DNA from: Balneolales bacterium
GTDB lineage: Bacteria; Bacteroidota; Rhodothermia; Balneolales; Natronogracilivirgulaceae
Length of the DNA: 15,919 nt
Direction of reading: 5' to 3'
NCBI GenBank assembly: GCA_007116685.1
Contig: SKIC01000268.1
Coordinates: forward strand, 1-15,919
The notes beneath the pieces were generated by a model. That model saw nothing but the letters and a program-made list of their open reading frames with translations. It searched no databases and had not been told where the DNA came from. Position numbers and translations under genes: made by a program. Shown here one piece after another: positions 1-6,819 of this stretch (within the stretch, counting starts at the first letter, position 1; each line of letters opens with the position of its first letter).

Positions 1-993
1 AAAGTAATTATCGCCATTTTCACCATCATAAATCCATTCTGCTTTGCTAAGAAACTCACGAGTTTCAGGTTTTAAAAATCCATTTTCAAAAGCCACGTTA
101 GTTCCTAATAGTACTTCACCAATTTTTCGAAGCCCCTCTGTATTTGTTCTGAGTCCGCCTTGGGGAGAAAAAATCATCCCATTTTGTCCAGGAGTGTAAT
201 TAGGTAATGGTCTCGGTGAAGGTGATTCTCCCTGAAAATTATCGAACTGTGGCACCCAATTAGCACCCGTTTTCCGATATAGAACAGCCAGATTGGAAAT
301 ATCATCCAAATCAGAAACATTATAGCTTCCCGGAATCTCAAGAGCAGGTAGAATAGTCTCGTACATAAATTGGTCAAACCGGGTTTCTGTAACTGCTTCA
401 ATGACTGTAGCGATGAGTCCATAGCCTGCGTTGCTATACATAAAATACGAACCCGGGTGCTCAGTTCGCCAATGCGATATATTGTAATATGTGCCGTCAG
501 CTAGCAAATAAGAGCTAATTGGCGGGGGATTTTCAGAAGCGGTGGCAGATAAAAAGTTGTTATATCCCGAACCATCTTGTAGACTACTAGTATGGCTCAA
601 CAGCATCCGCATCGTTATTTCATCTTGTGGAAAGCGAGGGTTTCTCAACTGGAAATCCAGATATTCAGACACATCTTTATCCAAATCAATCATTCCCTCC
701 TGAACTAAATATAAAGCAGCAATGGCTGTTGTTAATTTGCTTATGGAAGCTATCCGAAATTTGGTATCAGCATTGATGGATAATTGTCTGTCAACATCCC
801 GCATGCCCAAATAAATATTCTCAACCTGATCACCACACCAAGCTTTAGCGACTAAGCCCATAACATCCTCTGCAGCAGTAATTTGTTGAATTTCTTCTCT
901 CAAATCTGATTGAGCAAATCCACTTTTGATTAGCAAAAGCAGAAAAATGGCCACTAAAAAACTTAAAGAGAGATAATCTTTGATATTTATCAC
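1..993 (-). CDS. Class C beta-lactamase-like serine hydrolase (partial, 3' end outside window)
   Basis: Exported serine hydrolase of the beta-lactamase/D-alanine carboxypeptidase/esterase fold (Pfam Beta-lactamase family). The frame is open from a GTG at 993 to the window edge, giving 331 codons with no stop. Residues 1-28 form a signal peptide: a short n-region with K5, a hydrophobic stretch at about 8-22, and a c-region ending SGFAQ. The nucleophile motif S-x-x-K is S83-I-S-K86 in the context FRIASISK, and the Y-x-N motif is Y186-S-N188. The third motif (KTG/HxG type) would lie beyond the left edge, so catalytic completeness cannot be judged. There is no Shine-Dalgarno site before the GTG, but no ATG is available upstream in frame. 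Substrate is unknown. In this superfamily such proteins are more often esterases or peptidases than true beta-lactamases, so antibiotic resistance should not be inferred. Confidence 0.88.
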   Translation of the reverse strand, partial: MINIKDYLSLSFLVAIFLLLLIKSGFAQSDLREEIQQITAAEDVMGLVAKAWCGDQVENIYLGMRDVDRQLSINADTKFRIASISKLTTAIAALYLVQEGMIDLDKDVSEYLDFQLRNPRFPQDEITMRMLLSHTSSLQDGSGYNNFLSATASENPPPISSYLLADGTYYNISHWRTEHPGSYFMYSNAGYGLIATVIEAVTETRFDQFMYETILPALEIPGSYNVSDLDDISNLAVLYRKTGANWVPQFDNFQGESPSPRPLPNYTPGQNGMIFSPQGGLRTNTEGLRKIGEVLLGTNVAFENGFLKPETREFLSKAEWIYDGENGDNYF

Positions 994-1035
994 ACGGGAT
1001 ATGACTGGTGCTAGGGGGTTAATTCTTAAAAAGAT

Positions 1036-1066
1036 AAAAAAAAATTGGGGTTTATGACCTATCCCC
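1036..1066 (-). terminator. Possible terminator after the M29 aminopeptidase gene
   Basis: On the minus strand a GGGG (1063-1066) can pair with CCCC (1047-1050). This is followed within two bases by an uninterrupted run of nine T (1044 down to 1036). The stem is only 4 bp with a 12-base loop, so it is weak by itself. The T-run and its position between the aminopeptidase stop and the next gene support a role in termination, perhaps together with the palindrome just upstream at 1056-1092. Confidence 0.35.
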
Positions 1067-1092
1067 TAGCCGTCATCGCGGCAAAAAGGGAT
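1056..1092. repeat. Intergenic palindromic repeat, copy 1 (degenerate)
   Basis: Nested inverted repeat: ATCCC (1061-1065) pairs with GGGAT (1088-1092), and inside it GCCG (1069-1072) pairs with CGGC (1079-1082). It shares the ordered blocks GACCT, CCCCTA, CGCGGC and AGGG-A-TTT with the element at 2346-2386. Both lie about 90-100 bp past the stop codon of a minus-strand gene. The rest of 994-1182 shows no gene, only this element, a T-run and the upstream region of the serine hydrolase gene. Confidence 0.4.
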
Positions 1093-1182
1093 TTATCATC
1101 ATGATATTCATGACTTTAAGATTTTCGCATTAATGCTTTATCGCAGTAGATATGCAGCCTGACCTCAAAGAGTAATTGTTGC

Positions 1183-2289
1183 TCAATCAACTAACAGACG
1201 ATCTGGATTAAGTACTTTTAGATCTTCGGGAACAAACAGACGGCCTTTACGAATGAGTTCGTTGTCAAGGTAAACGTCGGCTCCGATACATACCAAATCC
1301 CAGTGAACGTTGGATTTATTTCCATTGGGAGCATCCTCATAATCCTGGCCCAGAGTAAGGTGATTGGAACCGTAGATTTTCTCATCAAAGAGGATATCAT
1401 ACATTGGTTTTTCGATTACGGGATTGGTTCCAAAACTGAATTCACCAAACCGACGGGCGCCCTCATCAGTATCTAAAATAGCCTCAAGAGCATCATTATT
1501 GCTGGAATCAAAATCAGTTACTACGCCATCTCTTACCACTAACTTCACAAATTCAAAGGGCTGTCCCTGATAGACAGAAGGTGCGTAAGTAATGTGTCCA
1601 TTTATGGAATCCAGAATGGGTGATGAGAAAATCTCACCATCCGGAATATTTCGGTCACCAAAGCATGGAATCCAATTTTGCCCTTCAATTCCGAAACTGA
1701 TGTCGGTGCCCTCGCCAACCATTCGAATTTCTTTACCGGCACGAAGCCTTTTTTCAAGGGGTTTCATGGCATCTTTCAACTTTTGATAATCTAAAAGACA
1801 AGCCTTGTAATAAAATTCAGCGAATTCTCGCGTTGGCATTTTGGCATTCATTGCAAAAGCCGGTGATGGATAGCGTAAAATGCACCATTTGGTATGATTC
1901 ACCCTCTGTTCAAAATGTACCGGATGCAAAAAAGCCTCTCCAAATGCTTTATTAGCTTCTTTGCTTACTTTTGAAGTTTCATAGATATTCTCAGAAGCTC
2001 TGATACCTATAAAAGCATCCATTTTTTTCATCAGAGGCAGATGATCTTCCTTGGCTTGTTTTTCCCAAAAATCAACATCTCCGGTTTGCAAGAGGGTTTT
2101 CTGAATTTCAGTGTCTTCCAAGCGCACAAAAGGATGAGCCCCACGTTCACGAACCAATTCTACCAATGCTCTAACCAGTCCAATCCCATTTAATCCAACA
2201 AGTTGAATCCAGATATTTTCATTCTTTTTTAAGCTTACGCTATGATTGAGTAGTTTTTCTGCTAATTGGTAATCTTGAGGATTAATCAT
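1183..2289 (-). CDS. M29 family metallo-aminopeptidase (AmpS/leucyl aminopeptidase type)
   Basis: Cytoplasmic two-metal exopeptidase that removes N-terminal residues from peptides (MEROPS M29, Pfam Peptidase_M29). The 368-residue length is slightly short of the roughly 400-410 of classic members. All six expected metal/active-site positions can be placed: E219 in NIPDGEIF, E283 in GEFSFG, H310 and Y317 in YGSNHLTLGQDY, and H329 and D331 in NVHWD. The Y-to-H interval is 12 residues. From memory it is about 26 in thermophilic AmpT-type enzymes, so this looks like a shorter subgroup. There is no signal peptide, fitting a role in intracellular peptide turnover. The ATG at 2289 follows only a weak purine-rich leader. 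The gene stands alone, with gaps of about 190 bp on both sides. Confidence 0.93.
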   Translation of the reverse strand: MINPQDYQLAEKLLNHSVSLKKNENIWIQLVGLNGIGLVRALVELVRERGAHPFVRLEDTEIQKTLLQTGDVDFWEKQAKEDHLPLMKKMDAFIGIRASENIYETSKVSKEANKAFGEAFLHPVHFEQRVNHTKWCILRYPSPAFAMNAKMPTREFAEFYYKACLLDYQKLKDAMKPLEKRLRAGKEIRMVGEGTDISFGIEGQNWIPCFGDRNIPDGEIFSSPILDSINGHITYAPSVYQGQPFEFVKLVVRDGVVTDFDSSNNDALEAILDTDEGARRFGEFSFGTNPVIEKPMYDILFDEKIYGSNHLTLGQDYEDAPNGNKSNVHWDLVCIGADVYLDNELIRKGRLFVPEDLKVLNPDRLLVD

Positions 2290-2318
2290 TGTCTTTACTT
2301 TATTTTGTATCAGATTAA

Positions 2319-2347
2319 ATTATAATGTTCTTCTCTATTTATTTGAC
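2319..2347 (-). promoter_or_regulatory. Candidate promoter of the aminopeptidase gene
   Basis: On the minus strand a perfect TATAAT (2324-2319) lies 29 bp before the ATG. A poor -35-like GTCAAA (2347-2342) sits exactly 17 bases further upstream. The -35 half overlaps the left edge of the repeat at 2346-2386. The TATAAT continues as TATAATTT, which also approximates the Bacteroidota TAnnTTTG box. AT-rich leaders yield such matches by chance, hence the low confidence. Confidence 0.3.
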
Positions 2348-2386
2348 CTCCCCTAAATCCCTACGCCGCGGCGTACAGGGGACTTT
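2346..2386. repeat. Intergenic palindromic repeat, copy 2
   Basis: Contains the perfect 14-bp palindrome TACGCCGCGGCGTA (2362-2375). It is flanked by TCCCC (2349-2353) and GGGGA (2378-2382), which pair outside it; alternatively CCC (2359-2361) pairs with GGG across a 2-base bulge. The layout CCTCCCCTAAATCCC ... GGGGACTTTGA resembles short dispersed intergenic repeats that I recall from Bacteroidota genomes; that match is from memory and was not searched. It lies 96 bp past the stop of the protease gene and could act as an RNA 3'-end structure. No T-run follows on the minus strand. The rest of 2290-2481 holds only the aminopeptidase upstream region. Confidence 0.55.
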
Positions 2387-2481
2387 GAGAGATTATCTTT
2401 TCTAACCCATTACTTCATCATCAATTGTAAAATGGCAATTTATCTGAATATAGCATAGGGTTGTATGGATTACACAATGAT

Positions 2482-5040
2482 TTACTTTATTAAGGTCATT
2501 GTTCGGGTGAGCGTTTTTTTTCCGGCGCGAAGATGATAAACATAAACTCCAGAGGCAAGGTCTGCAGCGTTAAACGTTTCCATGTAAAAATCTGCTTCTC
2601 TGAATTCGTTTATCAGAGTTTTTACTCTACGGCCTTCTACATTATAAATATCCAATCGTACCTGAGCGGGTTCCGGTAAAGTAAATGTGATGGTAGTTTC
2701 CGGATTGAAAGGGTTGGGATAATTCTGGCTCAAAATGAATTCATCTGTGCGAACAACCACTTCTACTTGCTCACTACGTGCATTTCCAGCCACATTAATG
2801 GCAGCAACAGAGTAAAAGCCACTATCCGTTGATCGGGCATTATCTATTATAAGAGTTGGGGCAGTAGCACCTGAAATAGGTTTGCCGTCAAAAAACCATT
2901 GATATACGGGAGCCGGGAATCCCGTGCCTTCTGCTGTTAGTACGATAGGTTCACCCGCAGAAACAGAAAAAATATCGGGAGAGGTAATTTCAACCGTTGG
3001 CAGTTCGCTCTCGCCATCAAAAATACCCGACATAGTTACCGATAAGGCGAGATTATTATTGTCCTGAAATACCAGCCATGACTCTCCCCCTGTTTGCGGA
3101 TTTACACCCCTAACCAAGGTTCTAGCGGGAAAATAGTTCGAATCAGTATCATTATCCGAGCCTCTGTCCAACAGCAATTCTATTCCGCTTTCTCCCGACA
3201 AGTCATCTACTTCTAAAATGATGAAGTATTCTGAGCCGGCTTCAATGACCCAATTTTCGGGTAAAGGAATGCTGTTTTCGCCTTTGTTTAATTCAAGAAG
3301 AGATACACTAAGCGTATCCAGATGAGTTGCCGGACGAAAGCCGCTGGTCACCGGAGTGGATTCGGTTAAAATGACGTTGAGATTTGCATCTCCAACTATA
3401 CCTGATTCTCTGTTATTGATGAAAAACGAGAGGTTTGTCAAACGCCCACCCTCACCAGGAGATATGCGATGGGCAAATCCGATTACTCTAGGTCTGTCTG
3501 TAACCTCAGGATCAGATGGAAGGCTGGTAAAAAAGGCTATTTCACCAAAATAAGTCAAAATACGCTCGAATATGGGCACCAAAGTCCAATCGGATTCTAT
3601 TCTAAATTGAGCGCTGGTATTTGGATCAACCATCCCATCACTATTTGAAGACAGTATAGAAATCCGCTCAAATAAACCGGGTAAAAAGACTTCGGAATTT
3701 GAATCAAAAACTTCCGGTTCTCCGGAAAATGGAATTGCCACAACCCTGTGGTTCACTTCCTGATCAGAAGAAAATCGTATCGTTACATCTTCACCGCCTA
3801 TGATATCCGTGTAAGCAACACCACCGTACTTCAATTCTCCATCCCAAATTACATCCTGGAGCCCGCTTGGAAATATGTGCTGTTTTCCCGTAGCTCTTAC
3901 ACCTGAACGGCGTGAATCTGAATAACCAAATCTACCATTAGCTATGGTTCTATTGTTGATTAGATTCGCAGTATGAAAATCATGGATAATTTCTGACAAG
4001 GTTTTTCCGGATGACTCCAAAAGATGATTATAAGCCGCATTATCACCGGCACTGGCACGAGTTATGGCTCCCGTTTTTTCAGGACCAAAGCGCTCAGCTA
4101 AATAGCCATGAAATAAAGACGCTCTTTGATAATCTCGTAGCACTTGGCTTGAATTTCTGCGCCATTCGAATAAAAACCGGTTGAGTTCATCCTGCTGAAA
4201 TACATATTCTATAGTTCTGCCGGGATAACCATTGTACAATTCTGCCCACTCTGATTGCCCTTCGTTTTGAAAAATATTCAAATTGCCGTAGTTAGCATGA
4301 ATCAGATGCTGAAGTTCGTGAGCGAGGGTGCTTTTTGCTCTGCCTGCATTTGCTTCCCGGTCTTCTCTGTAAATATGAGGATAGGTATCGATGTAAATGA
4401 TATCCATGCCATTGCTATTTGAATTATTAGGGTTCAAATTAACGGGGTCAAAAAAACCAGCCACATAGCCTGTATTGGAATCGGGTTCCCAATCATCCTG
4501 AACGTCGGTGAGTAAAATGTGTAAGCTTCCGCTTCCATCCACATTTGGGGGCTGCCCAAACACTTCAATATTATTTTCAATGATACCTCTGCTTGGGTGA
4601 GCAGATAGCTCAGGTGTATTATTCACGGCATGCTGAAAAATAGCATCTACAATTTCTTGCGTAACTTTTTCCTCTCCGAATTCATCATCCTCAAGCCAAA
4701 CGAATGCGCCTTGACCTTTTGCCCTCAGTGTAAAACTGACACTACTAAATGTATTATTTCGAATATTACGGACTCTGAAATTCCGCTGATGCCCAAGCTC
4801 ATAATCTGTAAAAAGCGACATCCCCGGTCGCCCTTTTTCATCCCATTCCCTGAATGCCGCTATGTGTTCTTTCGCTTCCCGCGTCTGTAATAACTGAGTA
4901 GTCAGGCACTTTTCAGTAAGAAGAGCATTGTTATCAGCAATACTCGGAAATCCTGATAATGTAGCTTCACGGTCAGTTACCTGAGCTGTTGAAACAACTG
5001 ATAAAAACGTAAAAAGTAATAATAGAAAAAGGCTACGCAT
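2482..5040 (-). CDS. Secreted M30-like HExxH metalloprotease with Ig-like domain and T9SS C-terminal sorting domain
   Basis: Exported 852-residue multidomain protein. Residues 1-20 are a signal peptide (hydrophobic core LFLLLLFTFL, then VVSTAQ). A zinc protease signature sits at H241-E-L-Q-H245, followed by N259-E260-G-Q-S in an NEGxSEWAE context. This HExxH plus downstream NEG(x)S pattern resembles hyicolysin-like (M30) gluzincins, with E242 as probable base and E260 (or E264) as third ligand. Family assignment is by motif only. Roughly 400-675 is beta-rich and not recognised. Residues 680-765 form an immunoglobulin-like domain (QWFFDGKPI and DSGFYSVAAINVAG typical of I-set folds). Residues 766-852 are a type A T9SS sorting domain starting near LSQNYPNPFNP and ending in a basic strand; it is normally removed by the PorU sortase with surface attachment or release. 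Substrate is unknown. No Shine-Dalgarno site precedes the ATG. Confidence 0.88.
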   Translation of the reverse strand: MRSLFLLLLFTFLSVVSTAQVTDREATLSGFPSIADNNALLTEKCLTTQLLQTREAKEHIAAFREWDEKGRPGMSLFTDYELGHQRNFRVRNIRNNTFSSVSFTLRAKGQGAFVWLEDDEFGEEKVTQEIVDAIFQHAVNNTPELSAHPSRGIIENNIEVFGQPPNVDGSGSLHILLTDVQDDWEPDSNTGYVAGFFDPVNLNPNNSNSNGMDIIYIDTYPHIYREDREANAGRAKSTLAHELQHLIHANYGNLNIFQNEGQSEWAELYNGYPGRTIEYVFQQDELNRFLFEWRRNSSQVLRDYQRASLFHGYLAERFGPEKTGAITRASAGDNAAYNHLLESSGKTLSEIIHDFHTANLINNRTIANGRFGYSDSRRSGVRATGKQHIFPSGLQDVIWDGELKYGGVAYTDIIGGEDVTIRFSSDQEVNHRVVAIPFSGEPEVFDSNSEVFLPGLFERISILSSNSDGMVDPNTSAQFRIESDWTLVPIFERILTYFGEIAFFTSLPSDPEVTDRPRVIGFAHRISPGEGGRLTNLSFFINNRESGIVGDANLNVILTESTPVTSGFRPATHLDTLSVSLLELNKGENSIPLPENWVIEAGSEYFIILEVDDLSGESGIELLLDRGSDNDTDSNYFPARTLVRGVNPQTGGESWLVFQDNNNLALSVTMSGIFDGESELPTVEITSPDIFSVSAGEPIVLTAEGTGFPAPVYQWFFDGKPISGATAPTLIIDNARSTDSGFYSVAAINVAGNARSEQVEVVVRTDEFILSQNYPNPFNPETTITFTLPEPAQVRLDIYNVEGRRVKTLINEFREADFYMETFNAADLASGVYVYHLRAGKKTLTRTMTLIK

Positions 5041-5313
5041 GCACTGTTTGGAAATGTGGTTTTACTTATAACCTTTAGCGGTGCGAGAAATTACAATTAC
5101 CTATGAAATTATTTTTAGACCAAGTACTAGGTTTTCCATCGAAACTAGCTGAATAGCTAAATTCAGACTTCTGAGTACTGCACAGCTAATATGATAGGTA
5201 AAAACGTAGAAATCTCAGTTCACTAATAGTGCTAGAACCGGAAAAATGCACATTTAGTTTGTGAATGGCGAATTCCTTTTAGAAGGATTCAAGAAAAACG
5301 GCTTTTAAAGAAA
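5041..5313. other. Intergenic region without a recognisable gene
   Basis: These 273 bp lie between two minus-strand genes and contain no convincing ORF on either strand. Visible structure is slight: the 11-bp palindrome CACTAATAGTG (5221-5231), and an inverted repeat GAATTCCTT/AAGGATTC (5270-5278 with 5283-5290, one bulged base, 4-base loop) 24 bp past the stop of the small membrane-protein gene. The hairpin has no T-run on the minus strand, so it is a poor intrinsic terminator. The promoter of the protease gene must lie here, but I cannot place it. Confidence 0.5.
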
Positions 5314-5691
5314 TTAGATGAGCTTTTCTCTCCAGAACTCTTCGTAGATTTTATTGAAGGCAGATTCCGGTGAAAAATATTTTATCAGATAATTCTGGCA
5401 TCTCTTCTGCTCGTCGTAGTATAAAGTAACTTCCATTTTTCGAGAGCTCATTTCTGTGGTGAATCTCTGAAACTTTTCACCGTTTGACTGAAAATTTAAT
5501 TGATCATCTTTAAATGCAAATTCGGGTGATTTCTGCCCAGCGATAAACGACTTATTGTAATCAGGAGTCTGACCAATTGTTTTTTCAAGAATGGCAGATA
5601 CTCTTTTCACTTCTTTATTTTGCCCCTTAATAACAAGCACAAGCGTTGCCAAAAGCAACACAGTAACTGCAACGATGACGATGATAAGCAT
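5314..5691 (-). CDS. Small membrane-anchored protein of unknown function
   Basis: 125 residues, not recognised. Residues 2-21 form one strongly hydrophobic segment. It is followed by a basic stretch (K22, K26, K29, R30), which by the positive-inside rule would place the C-terminal 100 residues in the cytoplasm. The soluble part is polar, mixed alpha/beta in appearance, with a YYDEQKRCQNYLIKYF segment and a single cysteine, and no known motif. It follows the Rieske oxygenase gene by 50 bp on the same strand and is probably the last gene of that operon. No strong Shine-Dalgarno site precedes the ATG at 5691, only AAAGAAAAA. The codon composition and hydrophobic N-terminus support a real gene. 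Confidence 0.65.
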   Translation of the reverse strand: MLIIVIVAVTVLLLATLVLVIKGQNKEVKRVSAILEKTIGQTPDYNKSFIAGQKSPEFAFKDDQLNFQSNGEKFQRFTTEMSSRKMEVTLYYDEQKRCQNYLIKYFSPESAFNKIYEEFWREKLI

Positions 5692-5741
5692 GAATGTGAT
5701 TTTTTCTTTGTATGTATTTATATCCCTGTAAATTACGGCTC

Positions 5742-6818
5742 TTATGAATTAAATGGGATTTTTTTATACACCTTTTTCAACATAACCTGAAAATGATGAA
5801 CAGCCTCTTCCATTTCGGGTGAAAAACGGCCTCTCTCGTAAGCATTAGACTGCAATCCTTTCTGTACCCACTCGCAAATCTCCATGTCTTCTTTTTGGAC
5901 ACGGTCGCTGTAAGCCATGTCTTCAGTTATCTTTTTCTGTGCTTGCTGAGATGTTATATCATCATAAAAATAATCAAAATGAACTCTGCAACTCTGCTCG
6001 CTCAATGCTTCAATACTATTCATTTGCAATCGCCCCGGCAACAGATTCAACATGATATTTGGGAACAGAAAGAAATAAAACGCTGCACCTCCATCCTGAC
6101 TGTAAAGATTTTCTTTATCCCGAAACGGGCTGTATTGCAAAGAATAGTGATCTGTCAATTCTGTTTTGTAATCCTGAAAGGAAAGTAAATCACATAATTC
6201 GGGGTGAACATGAGGGATATGATAGCCCTCGAGGTAATTATCAGCATAGGCTTTCCAATTACAGGCTATGTTATAACTGACTCTTTTGTGAAATTGTAAA
6301 TCGGCGATTTTGAGTGGCTTTATTCGATCTTCTATAGTCTGAAAAACATCCTGACCGGAATCAGGATCTGCAGATAAATTTACGAAAATCAATCCTTGCC
6401 AAATGGTTACGGCTATTTCTGTTAATCCAAAATCTGATGGATTAAATAATTCGGCATGACGAAAATGAGGTACTCCGCGCAAAGAACCATCCAAACGATA
6501 TACCCAGCCATGATATTCGCATTTCAGCACCTTATTGTTCTTTTTACAGGTGGCTAAAGGTCCGCCACGATGCTTGCAAACATTGTAGAATGCTCTGATT
6601 TCATCACCATCCAACACCAATAATATGGGCTGACCAGCAATGCTTAGAGGAAACTGATCTCCTGATTTCTGTAAAAAAGATGCCGGACCCACATATTGCC
6701 AGTGGTTTTCAAATATCAGTTTTTGCTCTTTTTCAAAAAACTCTTTGTCCGTGTAGCATTGTGAGGATAAGGTTTCTGCCCGAGCGACTTCATGAATGCG
6801 AAGATCTTTTTTATCCAT
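5742..6818 (-). CDS. Rieske [2Fe-2S] non-heme iron oxygenase, alpha subunit (ring-hydroxylating/quaternary-amine oxygenase type)
   Basis: Terminal oxygenase component that takes electrons from a separate reductase to hydroxylate or demethylate a small substrate. From the ATG at 6818 it has 358 residues. The Rieske cluster ligands are C81-x-H83 and C100-x2-H103 (CKHRGG and CEYHGW). The catalytic iron site is H200-x4-H205 (GYHIPHVHPE) with D311. The residue three before the first His, which bridges the Rieske and iron sites of neighbouring subunits, is E197 rather than the Asp of naphthalene dioxygenase; carnitine monooxygenase CntA is an example with Glu. A C-terminal ERGRFSPEMEEAVHHF block resembles choline/betaine-type members. 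The frame is open 63 bp further upstream, but that part overlaps the preceding gene; the ATG at 6818 has AGGAG six bases upstream and lies one base past the upstream stop. No reductase or ferredoxin gene is nearby. Substrate is unknown. Confidence 0.9.
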   Translation of the reverse strand: MDKKDLRIHEVARAETLSSQCYTDKEFFEKEQKLIFENHWQYVGPASFLQKSGDQFPLSIAGQPILLVLDGDEIRAFYNVCKHRGGPLATCKKNNKVLKCEYHGWVYRLDGSLRGVPHFRHAELFNPSDFGLTEIAVTIWQGLIFVNLSADPDSGQDVFQTIEDRIKPLKIADLQFHKRVSYNIACNWKAYADNYLEGYHIPHVHPELCDLLSFQDYKTELTDHYSLQYSPFRDKENLYSQDGGAAFYFFLFPNIMLNLLPGRLQMNSIEALSEQSCRVHFDYFYDDITSQQAQKKITEDMAYSDRVQKEDMEICEWVQKGLQSNAYERGRFSPEMEEAVHHFQVMLKKVYKKIPFNS

Positions 6819-6819
6819 C

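Noticed and set aside
174..422. 82-residue minus-strand ORF
   Set aside because: Lies inside the serine hydrolase gene in another frame. The hydrolase frame carries the SxxK and YxN motifs and is open across the whole region.
1..993. Antibiotic-resistance beta-lactamase
   Set aside because: Only the fold and two motifs are visible. The third motif is outside the window, and most such proteins in environmental Bacteroidota are esterase or peptidase-like.
5221..5231. Palindrome CACTAATAGTG as an operator
   Set aside because: Short, isolated, about 180 bp from the next start, and no second copy seen.
5270..5290. Hairpin past the small membrane-protein gene as an intrinsic terminator
   Set aside because: One bulge, AT-rich, and no T-run after it on the minus strand.
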